Shown here: in pieces, positions 8,120 through 16,770 of the stretch
Numbering within the stretch: position 1 is the stretch's first letter
Layout of the letters: each line of letters starts with the position of its first letter
Assembly: GCF_029910095.1 (NCBI RefSeq)
Contig: NZ_CP094526.1
Location: 4,774,001 to 4,838,000, forward strand
Direction of reading: 5' to 3'
DNA length: 64,000 bases
Origin: Bradyrhizobium sp. ISRA464
Lineage (GTDB): Bacteria > Pseudomonadota > Alphaproteobacteria > Rhizobiales > Xanthobacteraceae
Notes under the pieces: generated by a model
The model's database searches: none
What the model was told of the DNA's origin: nothing
What the model saw: the letters and a program-made list of their open reading frames with translations, nothing else
Made by a program: the position numbers and the translations under genes

Positions 8120-9460
8120 CTAGTGCTTCGCCCACAAGCCTTTTGGCATCAGACAGTGCACTTCACGATCGGCACCTCTAGGAGAACCAAGCCGGCAGTC
8201 CATGGCTATGCTCGCGAGCGAATAGGCGTCAAGTGGTGTTAGATGCTTCTCGTTTGCCAGCTTGTCGACCATGGCCATTGAAGCAGTATCCATCGCTTTG
8301 TTCAAATCAGTATCTTTTGCATACGTGACAAGGTAGTCCGGGCTGTCGTCGCGGGGCAGCTGTGGCGGCGGTACGTTCGTCACCTTTGGAACCATGCAGT
8401 ATGTTCCTTTGAGAACATTGATAACTTCGGAAATGCGACAGTCCCAATTTACTAGCATGAGCTTTCGCGCAACCTCGGACGGCACTTTGTTCTGTTCAGC
8501 GATAAGTTCGGTCGTTTGCTCCTGCAGCAAATTGAACGCGACGTTGAGATCCCGGTCATATCCGATAGCGATCCAATGCGTGGGCGTCTCAATCCGAGGC
8601 CAAGTCAGTTTGATGTCTTTGAGCACCGAAATCGTGAGATCGAGCTCCTTGAACGCGGTCTCGATGGCGGTCAGATTGATCTCGCCGTTGCCCTGCCCCG
8701 CGTGAGAATCCCCCGACCAAAGCAACGCTCCATCGACGAATACCGGGAGGTAGAGCGTCGTACCTGACACCATCTCGTTGATATCGAGATTCCCACCAAA
8801 GGGGCCCGGAGGCACAGTGCTGTAGGCACCGGGTGACGCACGAGCAACGGCGATGATGCCGGGAAATGGTCGCAACGGAACGAAGATGCCGGGCGCGAAT
8901 TCCAGTTGCTGCTTGGCGAGATCCAAATAGAAATATTTTACCTGACCTTGAGAAAATCGGCTGGGAAACTCGCCTCCAAAGCCTGGATAACTGAAATTCA
9001 AGGCGTATGACGTCGGCACTATTCGACCGATATGGACCTTCAGGGTATCGCCGGGTTTGGCGCCTTCGACATAAATCGGCCCGGTAATTGAGTGAGGGCC
9101 TCGACCCGGCGATTCCGCCTGTTCCGATTTCGCGCGCTGCGTCATTTGCTCGATCGAAAGGTCCAGCATGACTTGTTGATGCCCGTGGATCAACGTCTCC
9201 ATTGCTACCGTATCGCCCGATCGGATGCGGAGCACTGGACGCTGGGCGTTGTCGTACCATCCGAACTGAGTCGTATCAGCTGTCCCGGGAAGCCTTATCG
9301 CTGCACCGCCGGTTGAACGCGCCGCGGACGCTGTAGCATCGCCGGGCTGCGTGATCGACTCGGCGCTCTGCGCGGCAGCACCAGACGACGCGAGTCCTAC
9401 AACGATTAGCATTGGTGCCGCGTGCGCCACCAGCCTGGCCGCAAGAGTGCCATAAGTCAT
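8120..9460 (-). CDS. Secreted acetamidase/formamidase family protein
   Basis: This 446-residue protein starts at ATG 9460, after a purine-rich stretch (GGGGGAAAGGG). An N-terminal signal peptide ends near SSGAAAQS, so it is probably exported. The FmdA_AmdA family is recognised from SGDTVAMETLIHGHQQVM, EGAKPGDTLKVHI, GGNLDINEM and ALLWSGDSHAGQGNGEI. The family hydrolyses short-chain amides such as formamide to ammonia and the acid. Most members are cytoplasmic; a signal peptide and a longer C-terminus set this one apart. It lies 10 bases upstream of the metal-binding protein gene, and family members use metals, so a functional link is possible. Confidence 0.82.
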   Translation of the reverse strand: MTYGTLAARLVAHAAPMLIVVGLASSGAAAQSAESITQPGDATASAARSTGGAAIRLPGTADTTQFGWYDNAQRPVLRIRSGDTVAMETLIHGHQQVMLDLSIEQMTQRAKSEQAESPGRGPHSITGPIYVEGAKPGDTLKVHIGRIVPTSYALNFSYPGFGGEFPSRFSQGQVKYFYLDLAKQQLEFAPGIFVPLRPFPGIIAVARASPGAYSTVPPGPFGGNLDINEMVSGTTLYLPVFVDGALLWSGDSHAGQGNGEINLTAIETAFKELDLTISVLKDIKLTWPRIETPTHWIAIGYDRDLNVAFNLLQEQTTELIAEQNKVPSEVARKLMLVNWDCRISEVINVLKGTYCMVPKVTNVPPPQLPRDDSPDYLVTYAKDTDLNKAMDTASMAMVDKLANEKHLTPLDAYSLASIAMDCRLGSPRGADREVHCLMPKGLWAKH

Positions 9461-9618
9461 CCCTTTCCCCCTATGTAGCTCTGCTTTATCTTTCTGAGTT
9501 CTCGGCCGTTGGCGATACGTCGCACCGCCGAGACTAGCGAACGTGCTCCTTCCCAAAAGCTGCTGGACCTCTGGCGTCCTGCGGTCGAAGGCAATTCGAA
9601 AGACCTGATCCGCGCTCG

Positions 9619-10053
9619 TTATTTGTCGAATGTTGTTAGCTCGGCGCCGTCATTCGCCACGAAAACAACCTACATGCTCGCTGGTTCGGTCTTGCTTGCG
9701 TTCTCGCTAATCACGTGGTGTTCGCCTGGAGGCTCGAACACGCTTTCGCCGACGTGGTAGATCTTTGCGTCTTCCCCTTCGACTTGCGACCGGATTTCAC
9801 CGGAGAGTACGTAGGCGAAGACATCCGCGTCATGGTGATGCGCTTTGGAAGCGCCGCCGGGCGGGTAATTGACGACGACCGCGGTCAGAACCTTGTTTTT
9901 AATGTCTGGCAGCTTTTCGGTGCGCACCTGCGTGACCGAGCGCCCCCGAGCTGGCGTGTTCGCGTTTTGCGACAACGCGGCGGTTGCCGCGAGAACGATT
10001 ACGGTCGTAAGACCGGCAAGGTGAGTCTTCCTACGGAAAGAAAAGGATAACAT
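9619..10053 (-). pseudogene. Secreted cupin-domain protein interrupted by an in-frame stop
   Basis: The frame starts at 10053 with a signal peptide (RRKTHLAGLTTVIVLAATAA) and carries the cupin motif YPPGGASKAHHHDADVF and EPPGEHHVISENAS. It meets TAG at 9670-9672. Immediately after, in the same frame, the family's C-terminal strand continues for 16 residues (VVFVANDGAELTTFDK) to TAA at 9619-9621. The paralogue at 1975-2477 has SLLAVFVVDSKDEPLTTPDK at this place, so the TAG is a point mutation, plausibly from TTG or CAG. The product would lose its last strand. A truncated but functional protein cannot be excluded. Confidence 0.75.
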
Positions 10054-10405
10054 CGTGATCGGCTTTCTCTCAAACAGGATGTAACGCCGCTCGCTAGGCG
10101 CAGATCGTTGCGGCTTGACCGGTAGATTCGATTCTCAGCACGATGCGAGGAGCAAGCTGAACGCATTTTGCGAGAACCTCATGGACGTCTGAGGTTTAGT
10201 ACTGCCTGCAACGCAGGCCATGGCCAAGAATGGCCAAAAGAACCAGACCAAGTGCTCGCTCGCTGGCTCGATTGGTACACGGCGGCGCAGACCAACAATG
10301 GTTCAGTCCACGCAAACAACATTTCAACGGGCGCCGCGACAGCAGGTTGAATCTATTTGCAAGACCAGCGAACTGTGATCGCGTCGGCGGTCGAGCCTGG
10401 CTAAC
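10054..10405. other. Intergenic region without recognised gene
   Basis: About 350 bases lie between the start of the cupin gene and the end of the MocR gene. Short open frames on the plus strand show no family features. No convincing terminator, promoter or RNA gene was recognised. Confidence 0.5.
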
Positions 10406-11917
10406 TTATGTCGGATAAGGAGACGCAATAGGCGCTGCTATGCGATTGGAGAGGGCCGCGTGGCCTTGAGGCGGCCTCCGCACGCCCGACTTGAAAAGGG
10501 CGCGTTTCAATCGTTGCGTCGCTTCTTGGGCTGTGTCCGCGGGGACATTTGTGAACCCCAACAGCAAGCCCGGGCCAGTCCTGGTGCGTAAACCCATTGG
10601 GGATAGCGCGTTTATCGCCAATCCCAGCGCTTGGGCCCGATTGGCTAAAGCAACGTCATCAGTATCTGCAGGCAGATGCAACACCAGGTGAGTGCTTCCC
10701 GTTTCCGCTACGTGAATTGAATCGCCCAGGACGTCTTTCAACGCTTCGACGAGGGCAAGCTTCCGCTCGCTATACAATCTTCGCATCCGCGCCAGGTGGC
10801 GGCCCAAGTGGCCCTGAGTGATGAAATCGGAGACGACCATCTGATCGAGTAGCGACTGCTGCGTAGGCAACAGTGCTGATGCACTCTCGAACTCGTCGAT
10901 CAGCGAAATCGGCGCAACCAGGTAGCCCAACCGCAGTCCGGGAAATAGAAGGTTGCTGAACGAACCGACATGCAGCACCCGCTCGGCTCGATCGTGGTGC
11001 TTGAGCACGGGCAGCGAGCGATCCGAATGATTGAAGTCGCCGTCATAGTCGTCGTTGACAATCCAGGCCTTCGCTGCGGTGGCCCAAGAGACCAACTGTG
11101 ACCATCGATCGGCCGATAGTGCAATTCCGAGCGGAAACTGGGCTGCGGGCGTGACAAGAGCGAGGCGAGCTGCCGGAGCAAGTGCGATCCCGGCCGAAAC
11201 ATCAATCCCATCGCCGTCAACAGGAACCGGGATGAGATCGACGCCGGCTAGTTCTAATGCATGACGCGCCGGCGGAAATCCCGGGTCTTCGACCCACATC
11301 CTATCGCCGGCCGCAAGCAAAGTCCGCCCGATCAATGTCAAGGCGCCCAGGAATCCCGCGGTAATAAACACCTGGATTTCGCTGCATGAGATACCGCGAG
11401 AGATGGTCAAGCGATTCGCTATTGCCTGCCGCAAGGGCGCATAGCCGCTTGCACCCTGGTAGACCATTTTTGAAAACGAGAGAGATCGCGCATGACTCGC
11501 CGCCAGCCGTGACCACAGCTTGCGTGGAAATGCATCGAGTGCCGGCAGGCCCATCTGGAAAAGCCGCGGAGCTCGGGCAGCTTCCGAAGCTAGCCCGGGC
11601 AGCAACGGGCGCGGCGACCGAGCCGGCCGCCGCGGAGTTTCGCCGACAGGACAGGATCCAATACGCGTGCCTGCGGCTCCTCGGCGGATCACAAACCCCT
11701 CGCCGGCGAGGATGCTGTATGCAAGCTCGACCGTCGTGCGAGAAACCGAGAGCTGGGACGCCAAGCTGCGTGAGGATGGCAGCTGTGTTCCCGGTGGCAG
11801 AGACCCCGTCGCGATCGCTCGTTTGATGCGGACGCAGAGTTGCTTGTGAAGGGGCATATTCTTTTGAGGATCTACCCGAAGACTGACGAGCTTCGGCTCC
11901 GGCATGCGTCTGTCCAT
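10406..11917 (-). CDS. MocR/GntR-type regulator lacking the PLP lysine
   Basis: This 503-residue MocR-type regulator has an N-terminal GntR winged helix (about residues 20-90; LPPGTQLPSSRSLASQLSVS) fused to a fold-type I aminotransferase domain. NDDYDGDF matches the conserved Asp segment. At the site where family members have the PLP-binding lysine (FSK followed by LFPxLRLGY), this protein has FSN: Asn322, codon AAC at 10952-10954. The usual TPxHQFP motif also reads TPAAQFP. The domain may therefore bind a ligand non-covalently. The ATG at 11917 was chosen; the frame is open further upstream. Two TGCA palindromes at 11974-12016 are likely autoregulatory sites. Confidence 0.85.
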   Translation of the reverse strand: MDRRMPEPKLVSLRVDPQKNMPLHKQLCVRIKRAIATGSLPPGTQLPSSRSLASQLSVSRTTVELAYSILAGEGFVIRRGAAGTRIGSCPVGETPRRPARSPRPLLPGLASEAARAPRLFQMGLPALDAFPRKLWSRLAASHARSLSFSKMVYQGASGYAPLRQAIANRLTISRGISCSEIQVFITAGFLGALTLIGRTLLAAGDRMWVEDPGFPPARHALELAGVDLIPVPVDGDGIDVSAGIALAPAARLALVTPAAQFPLGIALSADRWSQLVSWATAAKAWIVNDDYDGDFNHSDRSLPVLKHHDRAERVLHVGSFSNLLFPGLRLGYLVAPISLIDEFESASALLPTQQSLLDQMVVSDFITQGHLGRHLARMRRLYSERKLALVEALKDVLGDSIHVAETGSTHLVLHLPADTDDVALANRAQALGLAINALSPMGLRTRTGPGLLLGFTNVPADTAQEATQRLKRALFKSGVRRPPQGHAALSNRIAAPIASPYPT

Positions 11918-11973
11918 GGACTGCTCGCTTTGAATGCTCTTGGTCCGTGTACCACGAAACTGTCCGCGCCACA

Positions 11974-12016
11974 TGCATCATAATGCACGGTCATCAAAAA
12001 CATGCAATATTATGCA
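11974..12016. promoter_or_regulatory. Paired TGCA palindromes upstream of the MocR gene
   Basis: TGCATCATAATGCA (11974-11987) and TGCAATATTATGCA (12003-12016) are two AT-rich near-palindromes 29 bp apart centre to centre. They lie 57 bp upstream of the MocR start. GntR-fold dimers bind such sites, so autoregulation is likely. A divergent target on the right may have been lost: only decayed ars genes remain there. Confidence 0.6.
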
Positions 12017-12019
12017 GGG

Positions 12020-12374
12020 TCGGACTGCCCCTGCTCGATCTCTCGACGAAGGTTCGAACGGAAAAGCCGCAATGGATTGCCGAGGCCGTTGCTACTTCGG
12101 CCTGGTCGCGACGATTCTTGCGGGCATCCGCTTTCAGCGAGGGGCTGTGCCCTGGCTGGTCGGCTTGTACATCACGGCGGCCTACAGGTTCACCGCCTCG
12201 ACGTCGTTTGCCAATCCTGCCGTCGCGATCGCGCGGTCCCTGACAAACACTTTCTCGGGCATTCGCCCCACAGACCTGCCCGGATTTATCCTTGCGGAGC
12301 TCTGCTGAGCGTTTGCCGGCATGCTGCTGATGAAGTGGCTGCTCGGCCCCCGAAGGCGTGCGGCCCCGTCCTAA
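12020..12374 (+). pseudogene. AqpS-like aquaporin, C-terminal remnant with frameshift and stop
   Basis: Translated pieces match the C-terminal third of aquaglyceroporins of ars operons. One frame gives KVRTEKPQWIAEAVAT. After a one-base loss near 12098 the next frame gives GLVATILAGIRF, WLVGLYITAAY and TASTSFANPAVAIARSL, which includes the second NPA pore motif. An in-frame TGA at about 12306 interrupts the end, after which AFAGMLLMKWLLGP continues to TAA at 12372-12374. The N-terminal two thirds are absent. The piece lies 16 bases before an arsC remnant, as in aqpS-arsC operons that handle arsenite and arsenate. It is certainly non-functional as a channel. Confidence 0.75.
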
Positions 12375-12390
12375 TCGCGGAGTCAACCCG

Positions 12391-12730
12391 ATGAGCGTAA
12401 CGATCTATCACAACTCGGATTGCGGTACCTCGCGTAACACGCTGGCGAGGATACGGCAGAGCAGGATCGAACCTACGATCATCGAATATCTGAAGGCACG
12501 TTCGTGCGCTTCTGCGCGAGAAGGGCACGCCGTTCCATGAGCTTGGTCTCGCCGACCCGAAATGGCCCGACGACAAGCTAATCGATCAGATGCTAGCCCA
12601 TCCGATCCTGATCAGCCGTCCAATCGTAGTGACGCCCAAAGGGGTCAAGCTGTGCCGTCCCTCGGAAGCAGTCTTGGACCTGCTGCCCAATCCGCGTATC
12701 GGCCGCTTCGTCAAGGAAGACGGGGGGTGA
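12391..12730 (+). pseudogene. arsC: Arsenate reductase arsC, internally deleted
   Basis: The first 24 or so codons are an intact glutaredoxin-type ArsC start: MSVTIYHNSDCGTSRNT with the catalytic Cys, then IEPTIIEYLK. The frame then jumps. About 15-20 codons before VRALLREKG are missing and the frame is shifted by one. The new frame continues with GTPFHELGLADPKW and SRPIVVTPKGVKLCRP to TGA at 12728-12730. The arginine-containing C-terminal half is therefore present but out of frame. With the aquaporin remnant this is a dead arsenic-resistance operon. The lesion is a deletion, so a sequencing error is not a sufficient explanation. Confidence 0.82.
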
Positions 12731-12762
12731 TTAATACCCATCGCTTGGCTTGGGATTCGGCC

Positions 12763-13107
12763 CTTCTGCACGCTGCAATTCGCTGCGGTACTCTGTACGC
12801 GAGAGCGCCGCAGAATGACGACCTCGATTAGGTTAAGTCGAGGCCCACAACCCTAGTCACCCCGGATGTGGGGGAAGTTGAGAACAGTCCCACCAAGCCT
12901 ACGCCAAACCACTCGATAGCAACCGGTACCACTACTCCCACTCGATCGTTCTGAGGCATGATAGCCCATTGATCCATCGATTCAAATGTCCCATCTGCGA
13001 CAAAGAGCCGTCTCCGCGATCCGTCAGAAATTTGCGCTCTTGAATTCAAAGGGCAATTTCGGCGGTTCGGAAACTGCTTGATTTAGGGGACTATCGGCAT
13101 CGATTGG
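12763..13107. repeat. guaA 3'-end attachment-site copy A with both arms
   Basis: The core CTACTCCCACTCGATCGTT (12932-12950) copies the last codons and stop of guaA (50800-50820). The left arm starts with CTTCTGCACGCTGCAATTCG at 12763, 169 bp before the core. The right arm has TCTTGAATTC at 13038 (+106) and GACTATCGGCATCGATTGG at 13089 (+157). The same layout occurs at copies B and D (left) and B and C (right). This is read as an island-island junction. Confidence 0.8.
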
Positions 13108-13279
13108 TCGATTTTTTGAATTCCATCGAGCAAGCAGCGGACACGCGTCACTTGGAAAAATACCGTCAGGCTCTACGGTGGACCCAGTTTCGGAGCGGCG
13201 AGTGCGGCCGGCGTCGTCTATTTGGCGTAGATGGGCGCTAACCTCCGGTGTAATCTTTGAAGCAGTGGGTCAGGAATGC

Positions 13280-14209
13280 ATGCCAAAAAAGGAAGCCCAA
13301 AGTCTGGACAGGTTCGAGGGACTGGAGCAGCCAACGTCGCTTGAGCTCAATCAGATCATGCTCAAGGATGCCGCTCTCAGCCGCCTGCGGTGGCAGGACG
13401 ACGATCGCGGCACTCCCGTGCAGATGGAGCAAAGCGATGGATACATGGTGTGCTACCAGCGCAACCACCTTCCCGCTCCAAGTCGGTGGGTGGACGGCAA
13501 GGCGATAGAGGCAGAAGCGCTCGATCCCGGTCAGTTCCTGCTGCTCGACCTCAGGCAGAGCCACAGCGCCGTCAACCGCGGAAACATCGACTGCATTTCT
13601 CTGTTCGCATCACACAATGCCATGGTGCAGCTCCATCTGGAGCATGACCTCCCTTCCTTTTCCACTCTGCGCATCACCGATGGGCTAGGCTACTTCGATC
13701 CCACCATCCGAAACCTGATGGAGTGCGTTACTCCAGCCTTCGAGAAACCCGACACGGTCTCTCCCCTGTTCCTCGACCAACTAGCTCTCGCGATGATGTC
13801 TCACCTGACCCACGTCTACGGAGAGCGTGACGTGAGCTTCAGGCCGGTAAAGGGAGGCTTGGCGCCTTGGCAGGAGCGCCGCACCAAATCTCTTCTGCTT
13901 GCAAATCTGCGTGGCGACGTAAACCTCGAGACGCTGGCAAAGGAGTGCGGACTTTCGCGCGCTCACTTTGCGCGCAGCTTCAAGATGACGACGGGAAAAT
14001 CGCCCATGGCATGGCTTGTGAGCCAACGACTGATTCGGGCGCGAGAATTGTTGGCGGAATCTCCTCTTTCGCTGTCCGAAATTGCTTATGCGTGTGGGTT
14101 TGCCGACCAGAGCCACTTCTCACGTGCGTTCGCCAGGCATGTTGGAGTGGCGCCCGGGAGTGGCGCCGTCAGCGAAAGCGATGAGACGCCCAAGCGCCCC
14201 ACTTTTTAG
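13280..14209 (+). CDS. AraC family transcriptional regulator
   Basis: This 309-residue regulator has an N-terminal sensing domain of the type found in AraC/FeaR-like activators and a C-terminal double helix-turn-helix (about residues 205-300). The HTH regions are LAKECGLSRAHFARSFK and IAYACGFADQSHFSRAF. A GTG at 13178 would add 34 residues; the ATG at 13280 with CAGGA upstream is preferred. The gene is the first of island 1 and lies directly upstream of the aldehyde oxidoreductase genes in the same direction. A direct repeat suited to AraC binding (14221-14250) lies between them, so it probably activates the pao genes in response to an aldehyde or aromatic inducer. Confidence 0.85.
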   Translation: MPKKEAQSLDRFEGLEQPTSLELNQIMLKDAALSRLRWQDDDRGTPVQMEQSDGYMVCYQRNHLPAPSRWVDGKAIEAEALDPGQFLLLDLRQSHSAVNRGNIDCISLFASHNAMVQLHLEHDLPSFSTLRITDGLGYFDPTIRNLMECVTPAFEKPDTVSPLFLDQLALAMMSHLTHVYGERDVSFRPVKGGLAPWQERRTKSLLLANLRGDVNLETLAKECGLSRAHFARSFKMTTGKSPMAWLVSQRLIRARELLAESPLSLSEIAYACGFADQSHFSRAFARHVGVAPGSGAVSESDETPKRPTF

Positions 14210-14220
14210 GCACCCGCGAA

Positions 14221-14250
14221 AAACAGCACTCTCGGACATAAAACAGCACT
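14221..14250 (+). promoter_or_regulatory. Direct-repeat AraC-type operator
   Basis: The decamer AAACAGCACT occurs at 14221-14230 and again at 14241-14250, exactly 20 bp apart and so on one DNA face. AraC-family activators typically bind direct repeats of this spacing next to the -35 region. It lies between the AraC gene and the pao genes. Confidence 0.6.
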
Positions 14251-14357
14251 TATAGAAATTGCCTAACCCTCGAGTTTTCCTGAGGATCGGTCCGTATCCT
14301 GACGGAAGGAGCGAGGTTTTCCCAAGCACATCGCCCTCCGATACCAAAGGAGCCGTG

Positions 14358-14996
14358 GTGATCGCGCGAGGTATCGAAGACGGCAAATTTTGCCGTGGAC
14401 CGACCTTCGATCGGGTGGCCAGGTTCGGGACCCTGACACGAAAGGAGTTTCTCGAGATGTCAGCATGTGCAGCAGCCACGTCCTTAATGCCTGTTACCAG
14501 CGCAGAAGCGCAACCCCGCCTCAACAGCCCTCATGAACAAGGGATAACGTTGACGATCAATGGGCAGGCGCATGACCTCACTCTGGACACGCGACAGTCA
14601 CTCTTGGACCTGCTCCGCGAGCGCTTGAACCTGACGGGGACCAAAAAGGGATGCAACCAGGGGGCCTGCGGCGCCTGCACGGTCCTCGTCAACGGTCGCC
14701 GCATCAATGCCTGCCTCACGCTCGCCGCGATGCTCGACGGCTCGGAAATCACTACGATCGAGGGACTCGCAAACGGGGACCAGTTGCACCCGCTGCAGGC
14801 GGCCTTCATCGAGCATGATGGCCTACAATGTGGCTATTGCACACCGGGGCAGATCCTCTCCGGCATCGCTTGCATCGCCGAGGGACATGCCGGATCGCCC
14901 GAGGAGACCCGTTTCTGGATGAGCGGAAACATCTGCCGGTGTGCCGCCTATCCCGGGATCGTCGCTGCCGTGACCCAAGTCGCGAAGGAGATGTGA
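14358..14996 (+). CDS. paoA: Aldehyde oxidoreductase 2Fe-2S subunit (PaoA-like)
   Basis: This is the small iron-sulfur subunit of a xanthine-oxidase family enzyme. The first [2Fe-2S] cluster ligands lie in KKGCNQGACGACTVLVNG with a later Cys in NACLTLA; the second cluster is CGYC with CRC further on. The leader LTRKEFLEMSACAAA matches the Tat signal of E. coli PaoA except that the twin arginine is Arg-Lys. I chose GTG 14358 (AAAGGAG upstream) because it includes the leader. ATG 14457, which also has AAAGGAG upstream, would remove it and give a cytoplasmic protein. The subunit passes electrons from the Mo centre to FAD. It is followed by the paoB- and paoC-like genes. Confidence 0.8.
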   Translation: MIARGIEDGKFCRGPTFDRVARFGTLTRKEFLEMSACAAATSLMPVTSAEAQPRLNSPHEQGITLTINGQAHDLTLDTRQSLLDLLRERLNLTGTKKGCNQGACGACTVLVNGRRINACLTLAAMLDGSEITTIEGLANGDQLHPLQAAFIEHDGLQCGYCTPGQILSGIACIAEGHAGSPEETRFWMSGNICRCAAYPGIVAAVTQVAKEM

Positions 14997-14999
14997 AAC

Positions 15000-15977
15000 A
15001 TGATCCCCTTCACGCTTGAGGCTGCCACCACTCCCGCAGATGCGATCCGGTCTGCCCTCCTTGGCGGACGATACATCGCGGGCGGCACGACCCTGGTCGA
15101 TCTGATGCACGAGGAAGTTGAGCGGCCGGAACACCTGATCGACATCAACGCCCTGGCCTTGACGGGCATTCGCGCGGACGGTGACGACCTCGTGATCGGC
15201 GCATTGGCCCGAATGTCAGATGTCGCCGCGCACCCGGACGTTCAACGGCTCCAACCGATGATCGCCGAGAGCCTGATCGAGGGCGCATCGCCGCAGCTTC
15301 GCAACATGGCATCGATGGGCGGCAATCTTTTGCAGCGCTGCCGCTGCCCCTACTTTCGAATGCTCGACGCCGCCTGCAACAAGCGCGATCCCGGGGCCGG
15401 CTGCGCTGCGGTGGATGGTCTCAATGCGGGCCACGCGATCCTTGGCATCTCGGATAGCTGCGCGGCAACCCATCCTTCCGATGTCGCCGTCGCATTCATC
15501 GCGCTCGACGCCATGATGACCGTACTCGGTCCCGATGGCGAGCGGAGCTTTGCGGTCGAGGACCTGTTCCTGCTACCTGGCACAACGCCGCATCTGGAAC
15601 ACGCCCTGCGACCGGGTGAGCTGATCACGGAGATCCGCGTACCGGGCGGCCCGCATGCACGGGCTGCGCGCTACCTGAAGGTGCGCGACCGGCAGTCCTA
15701 CGAATTTGCTCTCGTTTCCGCTGCCGCGGCTCTCCACGTCGAAAGCGGAGTAATCCGCGATGTGCGCATCGCCTGCGGCGGGGTCGGGACGAAGCCTTGG
15801 CGAATGCGCTCCTGTGAAGCAGCACTCATCGGCATACCTCCGCAGCGCGAAGCGTTCGCGGCCGCAGCGGCTCTATCAACCGAAGGCGCGCGCCCGCTTG
15901 CCCACAACGCATACAAGGTCGCGCTCCTGCCCCGTACGATCACGCGCGCCCTCGAGATGGCCGGAGAACTCGCATGA
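15000..15977 (+). CDS. paoB: Aldehyde oxidoreductase FAD subunit with extra Fe-S site (PaoB-like)
   Basis: This 325-residue FAD-binding subunit starts 3 bases after the paoA-like gene with AAGGAG upstream. The FAD-binding motifs GGRYIAGGTTLVDLM and ASMGGNLLQRC are clear. Cysteines in LLQRCRCPYF, ACNKRDPGAGC and DSCAATHPSD match the segment that binds an additional [4Fe-4S] cluster in PaoB and related oxidoreductases and is absent from ordinary xanthine dehydrogenases. The gene overlaps the paoC-like gene by 4 bases (ATGA). It is intact, but without a working large subunit it should have no catalytic role. Confidence 0.87.
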   Translation: MIPFTLEAATTPADAIRSALLGGRYIAGGTTLVDLMHEEVERPEHLIDINALALTGIRADGDDLVIGALARMSDVAAHPDVQRLQPMIAESLIEGASPQLRNMASMGGNLLQRCRCPYFRMLDAACNKRDPGAGCAAVDGLNAGHAILGISDSCAATHPSDVAVAFIALDAMMTVLGPDGERSFAVEDLFLLPGTTPHLEHALRPGELITEIRVPGGPHARAARYLKVRDRQSYEFALVSAAAALHVESGVIRDVRIACGGVGTKPWRMRSCEAALIGIPPQREAFAAAAALSTEGARPLAHNAYKVALLPRTITRALEMAGELA

Positions 15978-16765
15978 GCATTGGAATCCCGCTTCCTCGC
16001 ATCGATGGTCACGCTAAAGTCACTGGCGCTGCGCGCTACGCTGCGGAGTTCAGCCTGCCCGGCCAGCTCCATGCCGTTCCGGTGAATGCCACAGCTGGTC
16101 TCGGACGTATCACCGCGATCCACGAGGAGCCAGTACTCGCGCTTCCTGGCGTTGTGGCGGTTATCAGCCATAAGAACGCCCCCCGCCTTGCTTATCGATC
16201 CCATAAGGGCTCGATCGACCCTGCGATCGGTGAGCGAGTCCACATGCTGCAGGACGATCGTGTCCACTTCTACGGTCAGGCTGTGGCACTAGTACTGGCG
16301 GAAACGCTTGATGCTGCCGAGCAGGCAGCCAAAGCACTTCGGATCGACTACGAGGCCGTCCGGCCGCTGGTAGATCAGACCAACCCGCAGGCACGCACCA
16401 TAGTGCCGCAGTCGGGCGCCGCCGACACCGCTCGGGGCGATGCCGATGCAGGGCTGGCCGCGGCGATACAGACCGTAGATGCGGTCTACGAGATCGCCCG
16501 CGAGAACCACAATCCGATGGAGCCGCATGCGACCCTGGCTCATTGGGATGGTGATCAGCTAACGCTCTGGAGCAAAAGCCAATACGTCGCCAACGAGCAA
16601 GCCGAGATCGCCGCAATTTTCGGATTGCCTCCGGGAAAAGTGCGCGTCATCTGCCCGTTCGTCGGAGGCGCTTTCGGCACATCACTCAGGACTTGGCCGC
16701 ATGTCACCCTGGCTGCCATGGCGGCAAAGATGACCGAACGCCCGGTGAAGCTGGTGCTGACCCGC
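15974..16765 (+). pseudogene. paoC: Aldehyde oxidoreductase Mo subunit, N-terminal part (PaoC-like), IS-disrupted
   Basis: The first 264 codons of the molybdenum-cofactor subunit are present, with VTGAARYAAEF, YGQAVALVLAETL and the cofactor region VGGAFGTSLRTWP. The homology stops after RPVKLVLTR. The following codons (from about 16766) are insertion-sequence DNA, ending at an accidental stop at 16844-16846. The rest of the subunit resumes at 19942 with QMFFNTGHRPRT. The gap of about 3.2 kb holds two IS110-family elements. The enzyme would oxidise aldehydes to acids in the periplasm when intact. Confidence 0.85.
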
Positions 16766-16770
16766 AATGT

